A stretch of DNA of 33,890 nt from an uncultured Bacteroidales bacterium (GTDB taxonomy: Bacteria; Bacteroidota; Bacteroidia; Bacteroidales; WCHB1-69): assembly GCA_946407715.1 (NCBI GenBank), contig CAMJPH010000021.1, positions 1 through 33,890 of the forward strand, in the 5' to 3' direction. The translations under genes and the position numbers were made by a program. Below the pieces are notes generated by a model. That model was given only the letters and a program-made list of their open reading frames with translations, had not been told where the DNA came from and did no database searches. This document shows, one piece after another, positions 25,871 through 33,806 of this stretch. Within the stretch, counting starts at the first letter, position 1. Each line of letters starts with the position of its first letter.

Positions 25871-27040
25871 ATGAAATATTATATCGTGGCCGGGGAGGCG
25901 TCAGGCGACCTGCACGCCTCCAACCTCATCAAAGCCATACGGGAGAAAGATTCTGCAGCTCAGTTTCGTGGCTGCGGCGGTGACTTGATGCGCTCCGCCG
26001 GCACCGAGTTGCTCATCCACTACCGCGACATGGCCTACATGGGGTTCTGGGAGGTTTTCGTGCACCTGAAAGATGTTCTCGGCAACATGAAACGCTGCAA
26101 AGCCGACATCCTCGACTGGAAACCCGACGTGCTCGTGCTGGTCGATTTGCCCGGTTTCAACCTGCGCATCGCCGAATTCGCCAAACAACACCATATCAAG
26201 GTCGTTTACTACATTTCGCCCCAGATTTGGGCGTGGAAGAAAGGCCGCATCAAGCAAATCAAGCGCGATGTCGATGAAATGATGGTCATTTTGCCCTTCG
26301 AGAAGGATTTCTACGCCAAACACGGCATGGACGTACACTATGTGGGCCATCCGCTGTTAGATGCCGTCAACCGAGACCTGCCCCAACGCGAGGATGTCCG
26401 CAACTTCAAGACAATTAACAAATTAGAAGACAAAGAGATCATCGCGCTGCTGCCCGGCAGCCGCAAACAGGAAATCAACGCCATCCTCCCGCAAATGCTG
26501 CAGATGGTCGAACGGTTCCCACAATACCAATTCGTGATTTCCACCGTCTCTTGGCTCCCGAAAGAACTGTACGACAAACATATAAATCCCTATATCCGCC
26601 CCGTAGAGACGCGCCATGGCACGTCTCTACAAAACGTCAATATACGTACCGTCTGCGACCAGACCTATCCCCTACTCGCCAACGCCAAGGCCGCCATCGT
26701 GGCCTCCGGCACCGCCACCCTCGAAACCGCCATGATCGGCACCCCGCAGGTGGTCTGCTACGCCGGCAGCGAACTCTCCTACCTGATAGCCAAGCATCTG
26801 ATATCGGGAATCAACTATATCTCACTCCCAAACCTCATCATGGATGCCCCCGTGGTGACCGAGCTCATCCAGCACGACTACAACACCGAACGATTAGAAA
26901 AAGAATTGCGCCTCATCACGGAAAACGATCAGAACATCGCCGCGATGAAAGCGCAATATGAGGAATTATATACTCGCTTGGGCAACGGCTCCGCCTCACA
27001 GAAGGCCGCCGATGTAGTCATCCAAGCCGCACGCAACTAA
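25871..27040 (+). CDS. lpxB: Lipid-A-disaccharide synthase
   Basis: 389 residues from the ATG at 25871. Hallmarks are YYIVAGEASGDLHASNLI (3-20), FRGCGGDLM, VLVDLPGFNLRIAEFAK, YYISPQIWAWKKGRI, YVGHPLLD, LLPGSRKQEI and ASGTATLETAMIGTPQVV. It is a GT19 glycosyltransferase that joins UDP-2,3-diacylglucosamine and lipid X in lipid A synthesis at the inner membrane. Odd point: codons about 245-254 (VETRHGTSLQ) come from an imperfect 28-bp palindrome that resembles an intergenic repeat elsewhere in the window. The extra residues sit between the YDKHINPYI and NVNIRTVCDQ segments, where a surface loop could tolerate them. Confidence 0.96.
   Translation: MKYYIVAGEASGDLHASNLIKAIREKDSAAQFRGCGGDLMRSAGTELLIHYRDMAYMGFWEVFVHLKDVLGNMKRCKADILDWKPDVLVLVDLPGFNLRIAEFAKQHHIKVVYYISPQIWAWKKGRIKQIKRDVDEMMVILPFEKDFYAKHGMDVHYVGHPLLDAVNRDLPQREDVRNFKTINKLEDKEIIALLPGSRKQEINAILPQMLQMVERFPQYQFVISTVSWLPKELYDKHINPYIRPVETRHGTSLQNVNIRTVCDQTYPLLANAKAAIVASGTATLETAMIGTPQVVCYAGSELSYLIAKHLISGINYISLPNLIMDAPVVTELIQHDYNTERLEKELRLITENDQNIAAMKAQYEELYTRLGNGSASQKAADVVIQAARN
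26603..26630. repeat. Palindromic repeat embedded in the lpxB reading frame
   Basis: GTAGAGACG arm, centre GCCATGGC, CGTCTCTAC arm, palindromic except one base pair. A close relative is at 16403-16431 in intergenic DNA. The element is read through in frame. Confidence 0.75.
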
Positions 27041-27042
27041 TC

Positions 27043-27726
27043 CTACCAAACCAGCTTGAACCCCGTGCTGTGCACGTTGATAATCTGCACGTTGGGCTCG
27101 TTTTTCAGCAACTTGCGCAAACGGGTGATATACACATCCATATTCCGGCTGTTGTAGAAGCTGTCCTCCCCCCATATCTTCTTCAGTGCATAGCTTCTGA
27201 ACAGCACATCGTTGCGTTTTTCGTAGAGCATATCCAGCAAAGCCGCCTCACGGGAGGTCATCTTGTGCTCTTCCCCGTTGGAAATCAGGACCTGACGCTT
27301 GCGGTCGAACTGCAGATTCCCGATGCTGACGATATGGCTTTCGGGTTCTTCCTGTACCCCCGTGCGACGCAACAGCGCCTGCATCCGCGCTAACAGGATC
27401 TCCATCGTGAACGGCTTCGTGATGTAATCATCACCGCCGATGGACAACCCCTTGATCATATCCTCCTGCATCGTCTTGGCAGTCAAGAAGATAATCGGGA
27501 TCCGCTTATCCATCTTACGGATTTCCTGCGCCAACGTGAAACCATCCTTCAAAGGCATCATCACGTCAATAAGGCAAATGTCAAACTCATTGAGACAAAA
27601 CAGCTCATACGCCGCCTCGCCATTGTTGGCATGTTTCACATCGAATCCCTTGCCGGTCAGCACCGTCGTCAGCACCTTCCCGAGATTCATGTCATCTTCC
27701 GCTAATAATACCTTTTTCGGTTCCAT
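27043..27726 (-). CDS. OmpR/PhoB-family response regulator (RprY-like)
   Basis: 227 residues from the ATG at 27726, chosen because a promoter box lies just upstream. The receiver domain has LLAEDDMNL (D11, D12), the phospho-acceptor D54 in CLIDVMMP, T82 and K105 in YITKPF. The C-terminal winged helix (about 130-225) has SREAALLDMLYEKRNDVLFR and the recognition region NSRNMDVYITRLRKLL. The overall pattern resembles Bacteroides RprY. No histidine kinase lies next to it, so it is an orphan here. It converges on lpxB with only 2 bp between the stops. Confidence 0.92.
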   Translation of the reverse strand: MEPKKVLLAEDDMNLGKVLTTVLTGKGFDVKHANNGEAAYELFCLNEFDICLIDVMMPLKDGFTLAQEIRKMDKRIPIIFLTAKTMQEDMIKGLSIGGDDYITKPFTMEILLARMQALLRRTGVQEEPESHIVSIGNLQFDRKRQVLISNGEEHKMTSREAALLDMLYEKRNDVLFRSYALKKIWGEDSFYNSRNMDVYITRLRKLLKNEPNVQIINVHSTGFKLVW

Positions 27727-27748
27727 ATTGTTTTTATTTATGAAAGCG

Positions 27749-27756
27749 CAAAGATA
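27749..27756 (-). promoter_or_regulatory. Promoter -7 box for the response regulator
   Basis: The minus strand reads TATCTTTG (TAnnTTTG), 23 bp upstream of the ATG at 27726. Confidence 0.65.
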
Positions 27757-27844
27757 CAAAACTTTTTACAATTTGCAGTTTGCGCTATTTAACTTTTACA
27801 AGGTTTTTTTGAATTCTTTATATTACTACCCCGCCCTACGGGCA

Positions 27845-27865
27845 CCCCTTCTAAAATAGAAGGGG
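27845..27865. terminator. Perfect hairpin, terminator or dispersed-repeat candidate
   Basis: CCCCTTCTA pairs with TAGAAGGGG around AAA. A smaller GCCC-TAC-GGGC hairpin precedes it. It lies just beyond the stop of the VWA membrane protein gene (minus strand), so it could terminate that operon. The shape also resembles intergenic repeats seen in many Bacteroidota. Confidence 0.4.
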
Positions 27866-27903
27866 AATTGGACTTCGACCGCACCAAAACCGAGGAAATT
27901 CTT

Positions 27904-27938
27904 CATTCTACATTCTACATTATGCATTATGAATTATG
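27904..27938. repeat. Heptamer tandem repeat (CATTCTA/CATTATG)
   Basis: Five 7-bp units: CATTCTA twice, CATTATG twice, AATTATG. It lies immediately 3' of the VWA membrane protein gene. Confidence 0.75.
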
Positions 27939-27940
27939 GA

Positions 27941-30034
27941 TTAGTATCCGCCATGCCATTTCCTCAGAAACCACTCGATCCCCAAAAGCAGCACGATGGC
28001 GGCGAAATACCACGGAGAGTTCAGCAGCATGGAGTATTTCTTCTGGTATGAGGCCACCGGCTTGATGTTGTCGTTGGCCTTGATTTCCTTGACCACCTTT
28101 TCCAACTCGTTGCGGGCGAAGCACTTGCCACCGCTCGTCTGGGCGATGCTCTTCAGCAGGTCGTGGTTGGCGACCAGATTGGCGGTCTCCACGAAAATCT
28201 CCTGCACAGAGAAGGTGCCGCTCTTCTCGTAACTTTTGTTTCCGAGCTGCGTCTTGGCCGTCCAAGTGTAAGTTCCGACCGGCAACTCACCCATATTCAA
28301 GTAGTAAGCGTTATTCTGCTTGGAGAACTGCGCATCGTAAGTGGTATCGCCGATGCCCTTGATGGAGAGTTTCACGTCAGGCGTGTTCACCAGCTCGTGG
28401 CTCTCGTTGTAGAGTTCGGCGGAGAATTCCACCGAGGCGTTCTCAGCGAAGACGGCGTTGTGGCGCACCCGGAACGGACTCTTGTCGTTCTTGGCCACCA
28501 AGAACAGCGCGGTCTTGTTCACAATCTCGTTGAAAGCGTCGTGGTTCTGGGTGTTCACGTAGTCATAAACCTTCCACGACCAAAGTCCCGTACCCGAAAT
28601 GACACCCGTCTTGGCTCCGTTCACATCGTTGAACATAATCAGCGGGTATTTGGTCTCCACACCGCTAATTCTCTGTGTCATAAACAGATTTGCAGAGACA
28701 GCGGCTCTATACGTTCCAAACGGTGCCTGCAACGGCGGCAACGAGGGCAACAATTGCTGGGCCTCTTCCGAGAAAGAGAACAGCATGAAATTGTTGTTGT
28801 ATGAGGCCGTGGCATTGTTCGTCATATTCTTGCCCTGCGCAATCTGCAATCCTGTGTTCAAGCCATTGAAGGCATTCAGATCGGTCTGTGTGCCAACGAT
28901 ATACAAAGAAGAGACACCGCTTTGACGGATCTGCGAAAGCAGTGAGGAGGCAGGGTGTTTATGCGATGGCAACTGATGCAGGATGACCAGCCCGAAATCG
29001 GAAGGGTTGTCCTTGAACTCCTCCACGGACTTCACGACAACTTCGTAGTTGTCAGAGAGTTCCAAGGCGGAACGGATGGCGGCAACATCGGGGTGCGGTG
29101 CGTCATAAACTATCGCGATCTTGTCCTTGGACTCGATCACGCGGATGAAGAACTGAGCGTGGTTGTTCTTGTGCGTCACCTCCCCGTCTAACTCGTCCAA
29201 ATCTACCTTGAACTTCTTAAGACCAGGATTCTCGGCATCCACCAAGAAAGAAACCGTTTCAAAATACTGATTCCCTGATATTTGCAGTGTTCTGCTGAAA
29301 ACTTCGCCCTTATCATCGGAAACGGTGATCTTGGCACTCTTGCCAGCCAGCTTGCCCGCTTGCACCTTCACCTCCACAGGAGCGCGGTTGCCCTTCAGCA
29401 CCTCTTTGTTGTGGACGATGTCGGCGATGAAAAGGTCCGTGGCCTGCTCGTCAGATCCGAGAGCGACGGTATATACCGGAAAACCAACCTTTTGGGCGGA
29501 ATAATACGGGTTCGAGCCAATGTTGTAAATGCCGTCGGTGAGCATCACCACCGCCCCGACATTACGGTTCGAATACAGCAGACTGATGTCATCGAACAAA
29601 GCGGAAAGATTTGTCGATTTGTCGGAGAAATCCACGTTAACATTCTCCTTGTCAACCAATTGGTTTTCATCGCCCACGAGATAGACATCCACATCGTACT
29701 GCTTGGCGAGTTCGTTGACAACATTCTGCAACTGCTTCGGATATTCAGTCGTGTAGAAATCCGCATCTTTCCCGGATTTGACGGATTCACTGTTGTCTAT
29801 CGAGAAGATAATCACGGGTTTGTCGGTCTGCTTGCGAATCATCTTGAGCATCGGGGCGAGCAACAAGAATGCAAGCAGCGACATGGCGAGCCCGCGCAGC
29901 GAAGCCATAATGATGCGGTCGCGTTTCTCGAAAGTCACATTGTCATTGCGAAAATAGAGGTACAGCGCGTAACCGACACCGAGCAGGACAGCGAAAATCG
30001 CCAGCCAAAGCGGATACTGTGTAAGTAATGACAT
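27941..30034 (-). CDS. Membrane-anchored VWA domain protein of unknown function
   Basis: 697 residues. Two N-terminal membrane helices (about 8-27 and 43-62) and one C-terminal helix (about 673-690) frame a large exposed region. A VWA domain starts at VIIFSIDNSES (D80-S82-S84 MIDAS) with MLTDGIYNIG further on. A central alpha/beta segment (DKIAIVYDAPHPDVAAIRSAL to GLVILHQLPSH) looks like the class I glutamine amidotransferase-like fold found in such proteins, followed by Ig-like beta segments. The arrangement matches uncharacterised BatA-like membrane proteins of Bacteroidota. It lies 9 bp after trpS and is co-transcribed with it. Confidence 0.8.
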   Translation of the reverse strand: MSLLTQYPLWLAIFAVLLGVGYALYLYFRNDNVTFEKRDRIIMASLRGLAMSLLAFLLLAPMLKMIRKQTDKPVIIFSIDNSESVKSGKDADFYTTEYPKQLQNVVNELAKQYDVDVYLVGDENQLVDKENVNVDFSDKSTNLSALFDDISLLYSNRNVGAVVMLTDGIYNIGSNPYYSAQKVGFPVYTVALGSDEQATDLFIADIVHNKEVLKGNRAPVEVKVQAGKLAGKSAKITVSDDKGEVFSRTLQISGNQYFETVSFLVDAENPGLKKFKVDLDELDGEVTHKNNHAQFFIRVIESKDKIAIVYDAPHPDVAAIRSALELSDNYEVVVKSVEEFKDNPSDFGLVILHQLPSHKHPASSLLSQIRQSGVSSLYIVGTQTDLNAFNGLNTGLQIAQGKNMTNNATASYNNNFMLFSFSEEAQQLLPSLPPLQAPFGTYRAAVSANLFMTQRISGVETKYPLIMFNDVNGAKTGVISGTGLWSWKVYDYVNTQNHDAFNEIVNKTALFLVAKNDKSPFRVRHNAVFAENASVEFSAELYNESHELVNTPDVKLSIKGIGDTTYDAQFSKQNNAYYLNMGELPVGTYTWTAKTQLGNKSYEKSGTFSVQEIFVETANLVANHDLLKSIAQTSGGKCFARNELEKVVKEIKANDNIKPVASYQKKYSMLLNSPWYFAAIVLLLGIEWFLRKWHGGY

Positions 30035-30043
30035 TTCAGTTGG

Positions 30044-31039
30044 TTAGAAAGATTTTATACCGATAATGTCACGCACCTCGCGCACCGTCTTGGCGGCACT
30101 CTCGCGAGCGCGCTCAGCACCTTCACGAGCCACCTTGCTGATATAGTCCTCTTGTTGTTTCAGCTCCTGGATACGCTCATACACAGGTTGCACGAACGCG
30201 ATCATGTCGGCGGCGAGCTGCTTTTTCATGTCGCCGTAGCGGATGGCGCAGTTCTGGTACTGGTCCTCGAAATACTGCAGGGTGTCGGGCGCGGAAACGG
30301 CCTTCATCAGCTGGAAGAGGTTCTCCACGGCCTGCGTCTTGGGTTGTCCCGGCTCTGTTGGACCGCTGTCGGAGACGGCCTTCATCACCTTCTTGCGGAT
30401 AACTTCCGGAGCGTCAGAAAGGTAGATGCAGGAGTTCTCGTTATCGGACTTGGACATCTTGGTGGAACCGTCCAGACCGGGGATCTTCACCAGCTCGCTG
30501 CCGAAGTTATAGGCCACGGGCAGTTTGAAATACTCGTTCTTGTAGATGCGGTTGAAGCGCTGCGCGAAATCGCGGGTCATCTCCAGATGCTGCTCCTGGT
30601 CCTTGCCCACGGGCACCTTGTCGGCGCGGTGCAGCAGGATGTCAGCGGCCATGAGCACGGGATACGTCAGAAGACCGGCGTTCACGTTGTCGGGCTGGCG
30701 GCGCACCTTCTCCTTGAACGATGCAACGCGCTGTAATTCACCGATATAGACGTTCATAGAAAGCAGCAGGGAAAGCTCGCACACCTGCGGCACATCGCTC
30801 TGCACGTAGATGGTCGCCTTCTCGGGGTCAAGTCCCGCCGCAATATATTCAATGAGGATATTCCTCACGTTAGAATGAAGATCCTTCGGGGTTGGATGCG
30901 TTGTAAGAGAGTGATAATCAGCAATGAAGAAGAAGCATTCGTTCTCTTCCTGCATTTTGATGAAGTTCCGGAGGGCACCGAAATAGTTGCCTAAATGTAA
31001 AAAACCGGTCGGCCGGATGCCGCTAACTACTCTATCCAT
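30044..31039 (-). CDS. trpS: Tryptophan-tRNA ligase
   Basis: 331 residues, the normal length for bacterial TrpRS. Class I signatures are present: PTGFLHLGNYFGAL (HIGH-like, 10-23) and STKMSKSDN (KMSKS, 194-198), together with ADYHSLT, PVLMAADILLHRADKVPVG and DQEQHLEMTRDFAQRFN. It charges tRNA-Trp in the cytoplasm. The first codons overlap the tail of a Fic-derived open frame, but the promoter box at 31060-31067 serves trpS. Confidence 0.97.
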   Translation of the reverse strand: MDRVVSGIRPTGFLHLGNYFGALRNFIKMQEENECFFFIADYHSLTTHPTPKDLHSNVRNILIEYIAAGLDPEKATIYVQSDVPQVCELSLLLSMNVYIGELQRVASFKEKVRRQPDNVNAGLLTYPVLMAADILLHRADKVPVGKDQEQHLEMTRDFAQRFNRIYKNEYFKLPVAYNFGSELVKIPGLDGSTKMSKSDNENSCIYLSDAPEVIRKKVMKAVSDSGPTEPGQPKTQAVENLFQLMKAVSAPDTLQYFEDQYQNCAIRYGDMKKQLAADMIAFVQPVYERIQELKQQEDYISKVAREGAERARESAAKTVREVRDIIGIKSF

Positions 31040-31059
31040 ATTCCAAAATATTTAGGGCG

Positions 31060-31067
31060 CAAAGATA
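31060..31067 (-). promoter_or_regulatory. Promoter -7 box for trpS
   Basis: The minus strand reads TATCTTTG (TAnnTTTG), 21 bp upstream of the trpS ATG. Confidence 0.7.
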
Positions 31068-31099
31068 CAATTTTTTGGGTTAAAGGCAACAGGGAATGG

Positions 31100-31390
31100 C
31101 AACCTATCGATATGGTCTTGGTGCGTATCTTTCCGGCAAAGTTGTAGAGCCCGCCGAAGAGGTAGGCATGGATCTGCTGGAGGCACTCCACCGTGCCAGA
31201 CTTCATACTGTCGAGGATGCCGCTCTCAAACAGCGTGTAGGCTTTCTTCTTACTCTGACCGTCGATGGTGTTGTCGCTATAGACGAACCAGTCGAGGAAG
31301 GCGCTTGCGCGGTTGTTGGGATAGTTTTTGGCCAAGGTCTGAACACATTGGGCATCCAGTGCGTCAGTGTACCCTTCCTGTACCGTACCT
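31100..31390 (-). pseudogene. Fic-family gene fragment
   Basis: The minus strand encodes QEGYTDALDAQCVQTLAKNY, PNNRASAFLDWFVYSDNTID, GQSKKKAYTLFESGILDSMK, then LQQIHAYLFGGLYNFAGKIR. This is the region before the catalytic motif in Fic proteins of the Bacteroidota RhuM-Fic type. It has no start, and coding similarity ends after KIRTKTISIG, so the HPFxxGNGR active site is missing. It is joined upstream to a broken KilA-N gene in another frame. It is non-functional debris from an accessory locus. Confidence 0.75.
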
Positions 31391-31418
31391 CGCGCTGCAG
31401 GAATCCGTGGACGCGGAT
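31387..31418. repeat. 32-bp dispersed repeat, copy 1
   Basis: Matches 32351-32382 in 30 of 32 positions by eye. Both copies encode IRVHGFLQREV on the minus strand. Here it marks the junction between the KilA-N and Fic fragments. Confidence 0.75.
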
Positions 31419-32054
31419 GTTCCCCATCAATTCGGGATTCTCCTCACGCCACTCCTTGGCTGTCATCCCGAACATTGCCACATTCAGCAAATCTGCTTCG
31501 TCAGCATACACGTAAGATTTCTGCTCGGGGGTGAGTTCTACAGGGATCAGATGATGTTTAATCGCACTGGTATGAATTCTATAATTAATCTTCGCCAGTT
31601 CACGCTTCACACTCCACCCTAACTGCTTCTGCTCGGCCTCTTTCAGCCGTTAAAATTCTTCTATAAGATACAGCTTGAACGAGACACTTATGGCCGATCC
31701 GAATTCAAAAGCGATATCCTTATGTGCGTATGTTCCTCCGTAGCGGCCTTTTCTTACAACGATTCCAATGGCATGAGTGCTTTCAATCCAGTCGCTGCAA
31801 CTAAGCACAAAGGACGGAAGTCCTGCCTGTTTTCTAAAGTGGTCAAATTCGACCACTTTAAAATTTGGGTTATGGATTGTTTCCCATACTCCGAGAAATT
31901 CAATTGTATATCTATTTCTTAACCAATTTTTTATCACGTCAGCGGCACGAGAATCCTTGCCTTTTGCCCCTGCCATATCGGTCAGACTAATAAAATCTTG
32001 ATCCTCGTTTGTGATAATGGTTATTTCCGTGTCTTGTACTTTGATTTTTGCCAT
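31391..32054 (-). pseudogene. KilA-N domain protein gene, interrupted by an in-frame TAA and truncated
   Basis: From the ATG at 32054 the product starts MAKIKVQDTEITIITNEDQD with FISLTDMAG, and contains the KilA-N DNA-binding pattern: DVIKNWLRNRYTIEFLGVWE, FDHFRKQAG and KGRYGGTYAHKDIAFEFGS. A TAA at 31650-31652 follows LYLIEEF. The same frame continues with RLKEAEQKQLGWSVKRELAK and a YADEADLLNVAMFGMTAKEW segment, the normal C-terminus of these proteins. The stop probably replaced a Gln codon. The C-terminus then ends abruptly after NIR, at the 32-bp repeat. A 134-residue N-terminal product could still be made from the promoter box at 32141. Confidence 0.8.
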
Positions 32055-32140
32055 ATAATTATTTTTATATTTTCCGCTCGCAAACACACCAAATCTTTTC
32101 GAGAAAACCACGAGCAATATCGATATAACTAATTAAATAT

Positions 32141-32148
32141 CAAATATA
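32141..32148 (-). promoter_or_regulatory. Promoter -7 box for the KilA-N gene
   Basis: The minus strand reads TATATTTG (TAnnTTTG), 87 bp upstream of the ATG at 32054. The rest of 32118-32316 shows nothing else but a hairpin at its right end. Confidence 0.45.
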
Positions 32149-32298
32149 TAAAAACTACATTTTTCAATATAAAAGTTGCCAATTCCGTGATAAAAGTTGC
32201 AAATTGTAAAAATTGAACAATGCCAGATGCACGTGCGCTCGGATGGGGCAGGTGGATTTTTGGAAGAATTTGGCGGGGACCGTGCAAAGCGTAGAAGC

Positions 32299-32317
32299 GG
32301 CGTGCGGAACGCACGCC
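32299..32317. terminator. Hairpin at the end of the PH-like gene
   Basis: GGCGTGC (32299-32305) pairs with GCACGCC (32311-32317), right at the stop codon of the small minus-strand gene. Similar hairpins lie at 16153 and 16234, so it may be a dispersed palindrome with or without terminator activity. Confidence 0.35.
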
Positions 32318-32595
32318 TACCTCTCCTCCACCAGCCGTTTCATCTCCCGCACCTCGCGCTGGAGGAACCCGTGGACGCGGATCTCGCGGCCGTAGGCGTA
32401 GAAGGTGATGGAGGAGAAGCCGGCGAGCGGGGTGTGGATCATCACGCTCGACACCGCATCGTAGGGGATGAAGTCGGTGTTGTGGTGCAGTAGCGCCGGT
32501 GTTTTGATGGTGATGCCCTCATCATTGAAGATAATGGTGGGCGGGAACAGCACGTTGGATTCGGAAACGCGGGAAGCGGTGAATTGGCGGTACAT
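32317..32595 (-). CDS. Small PH-like domain protein
   Basis: 92 residues with the pattern of short bacterial pleckstrin-homology-like proteins: alternating beta strands (VLFPPTIIFNDEGITIKTPA, then FIPYDAVSSVMIHTP) and a final helix (REVREMKRLVEER). No signal peptide. The C-terminal strand-helix portion, IRVHGFLQREV, is encoded by a 32-bp repeat also found at 31387-31418. It lies 17 bp downstream of the 310-residue gene and is probably in the same transcript. The function is unknown and the fold call is from pattern only. Confidence 0.6.
   Translation of the reverse strand: MYRQFTASRVSESNVLFPPTIIFNDEGITIKTPALLHHNTDFIPYDAVSSVMIHTPLAGFSSITFYAYGREIRVHGFLQREVREMKRLVEER
32351..32382. repeat. 32-bp dispersed repeat, copy 2 (inside the PH-like gene)
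   Basis: Partner of 31387-31418. Confidence 0.75.
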
Positions 32596-32612
32596 AGTAT
32601 ATAGGGGTTTTG

Positions 32613-33545
32613 TTAACTTCTATTTTTGTTTGATCGTATATAGTCTATTTTCTTTGTATAAAACTCCAGAGCCATGCATCCGTGCATTGTCCAATAATCC
32701 TTCATGGAACAGAGCCGACGCTCCATGCGCGCCACATCGTCCTCATTTTCAATATTGTTTTCCCTTTTCAAAGCCTCCAATTTTTCACGGACTTCGGTTT
32801 TGTAGCTGTTCTCTTTTTTATAAGTGAAGTTCCAAAAAACATGGTTGAATTTTGCATCGAAACTAAAACCATCCACGGCAATTCTGTCAGACAATTCGTA
32901 AGCATTTTCTGTCTTTTGCGAGGTATAGATCGGCACTTTGCACACCTCTCCATCCACTATCGCGTAATATTCTCCCACAAACAGATCGGCGGTGTCGTAC
33001 TTTTGTCTTAAAAGTTCGAACTGGTCAGTTTTCAAGCCGAATGTGGGCACAGGAACTTGACGGTTGTAGGCTTTCTGTTTGCGGGTCAATTTTGTCTTCG
33101 GGGTGCTGTCGGCATGGTTATCCTTTAGACGGAGAATGCCGTTGTCATCGACATAATACTTTTTCTTACCCCATGACACAAATCGACGATGTGTGAACCC
33201 TTCCACATCATACGAGAAGTAGTATGGCGTGTCCCACATACGTTGTCGTCTGCTTTGACGTAACGACTTGGTTTTGGCGTAAAACTCGCTCAACATTTCA
33301 TCAAACGGTCTGTTGACGTATTTGTTGAGGAGTCCTTCCACGTATTTAGTATGCAATGAAGCCCAACCATTACCTTTGTTGTAGCTCATTGTTTTGTGTT
33401 TGGAAAGCCTGTGTTTGCTCATGGAGAGTCGTTCGCCTTCATATTCATTCATGCCACGGCGGGGGAACTCCGAGCCTTTTCCTCTGCGACCGCCGCGATA
33501 TTTGTGCGGCACACGGCTGTCTATCTTCCATTTCTTTTCCGACAT
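32613..33545 (-). CDS. Hypothetical basic protein
   Basis: 310 residues, no signal peptide or membrane segment. The first 60 residues are strongly basic and Gly/Arg-rich (KYRGGRRGKGSEFPRRG), suggesting nucleic-acid or ribosome contact. The middle holds aromatic-rich blocks (YYFSYDVEGFTHRRFVSWGK) and a KLTRKQKAYNRQ segment. The C-terminal third has a charged helix (EVREKLEALKRENNIENEDD). I do not recognise the family. It lies between two small genes on the same strand and shares their direction. Confidence 0.65.
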   Translation of the reverse strand: MSEKKWKIDSRVPHKYRGGRRGKGSEFPRRGMNEYEGERLSMSKHRLSKHKTMSYNKGNGWASLHTKYVEGLLNKYVNRPFDEMLSEFYAKTKSLRQSRRQRMWDTPYYFSYDVEGFTHRRFVSWGKKKYYVDDNGILRLKDNHADSTPKTKLTRKQKAYNRQVPVPTFGLKTDQFELLRQKYDTADLFVGEYYAIVDGEVCKVPIYTSQKTENAYELSDRIAVDGFSFDAKFNHVFWNFTYKKENSYKTEVREKLEALKRENNIENEDDVARMERRLCSMKDYWTMHGCMALEFYTKKIDYIRSNKNRS

Positions 33546-33572
33546 TCTATTGGATATTATACACTTACCCTA

Positions 33573-33806
33573 TCAACCTTTGTTCACTTTCCTGAAAGTG
33601 AGCGTTTCCATTCTTTCCAACCCTTCGCCGAACATGTTGGCATCACAGAATTTGTAGCCTTTTTGCTCATATTCGATAATGGTAGGGTTGTTCTCGTACA
33701 CGCCCGGCTCCCCGGCGTTCAGTGCCACCACGGCATCTATGCCGAAAGTCTCCTTGGCAGCGAGGGTGTGCAGGGCGAGCATAGTCTTTATGAAGTCCTT
33801 GTCCAT
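33573..33806 (-). CDS. Small hypothetical protein
   Basis: 77 residues, acidic, starting MDKDFIKTMLALHTLAAKET. It has no recognised domain, signal peptide or membrane segment. It ends 27 bp before the start of the 310-residue gene and is probably co-transcribed. No clear TAnnTTTG box was found on the minus strand upstream of it. The remaining 84 bp to the right edge show nothing further. Confidence 0.5.
   Translation of the reverse strand: MDKDFIKTMLALHTLAAKETFGIDAVVALNAGEPGVYENNPTIIEYEQKGYKFCDANMFGEGLERMETLTFRKVNKG

Noticed and set aside
31027..31335. 102-codon minus-strand open frame taken as an intact small gene
   Set aside because: Its homology to Fic starts upstream in the same frame without a start and stops before the active site, and its tail overlaps the trpS start.
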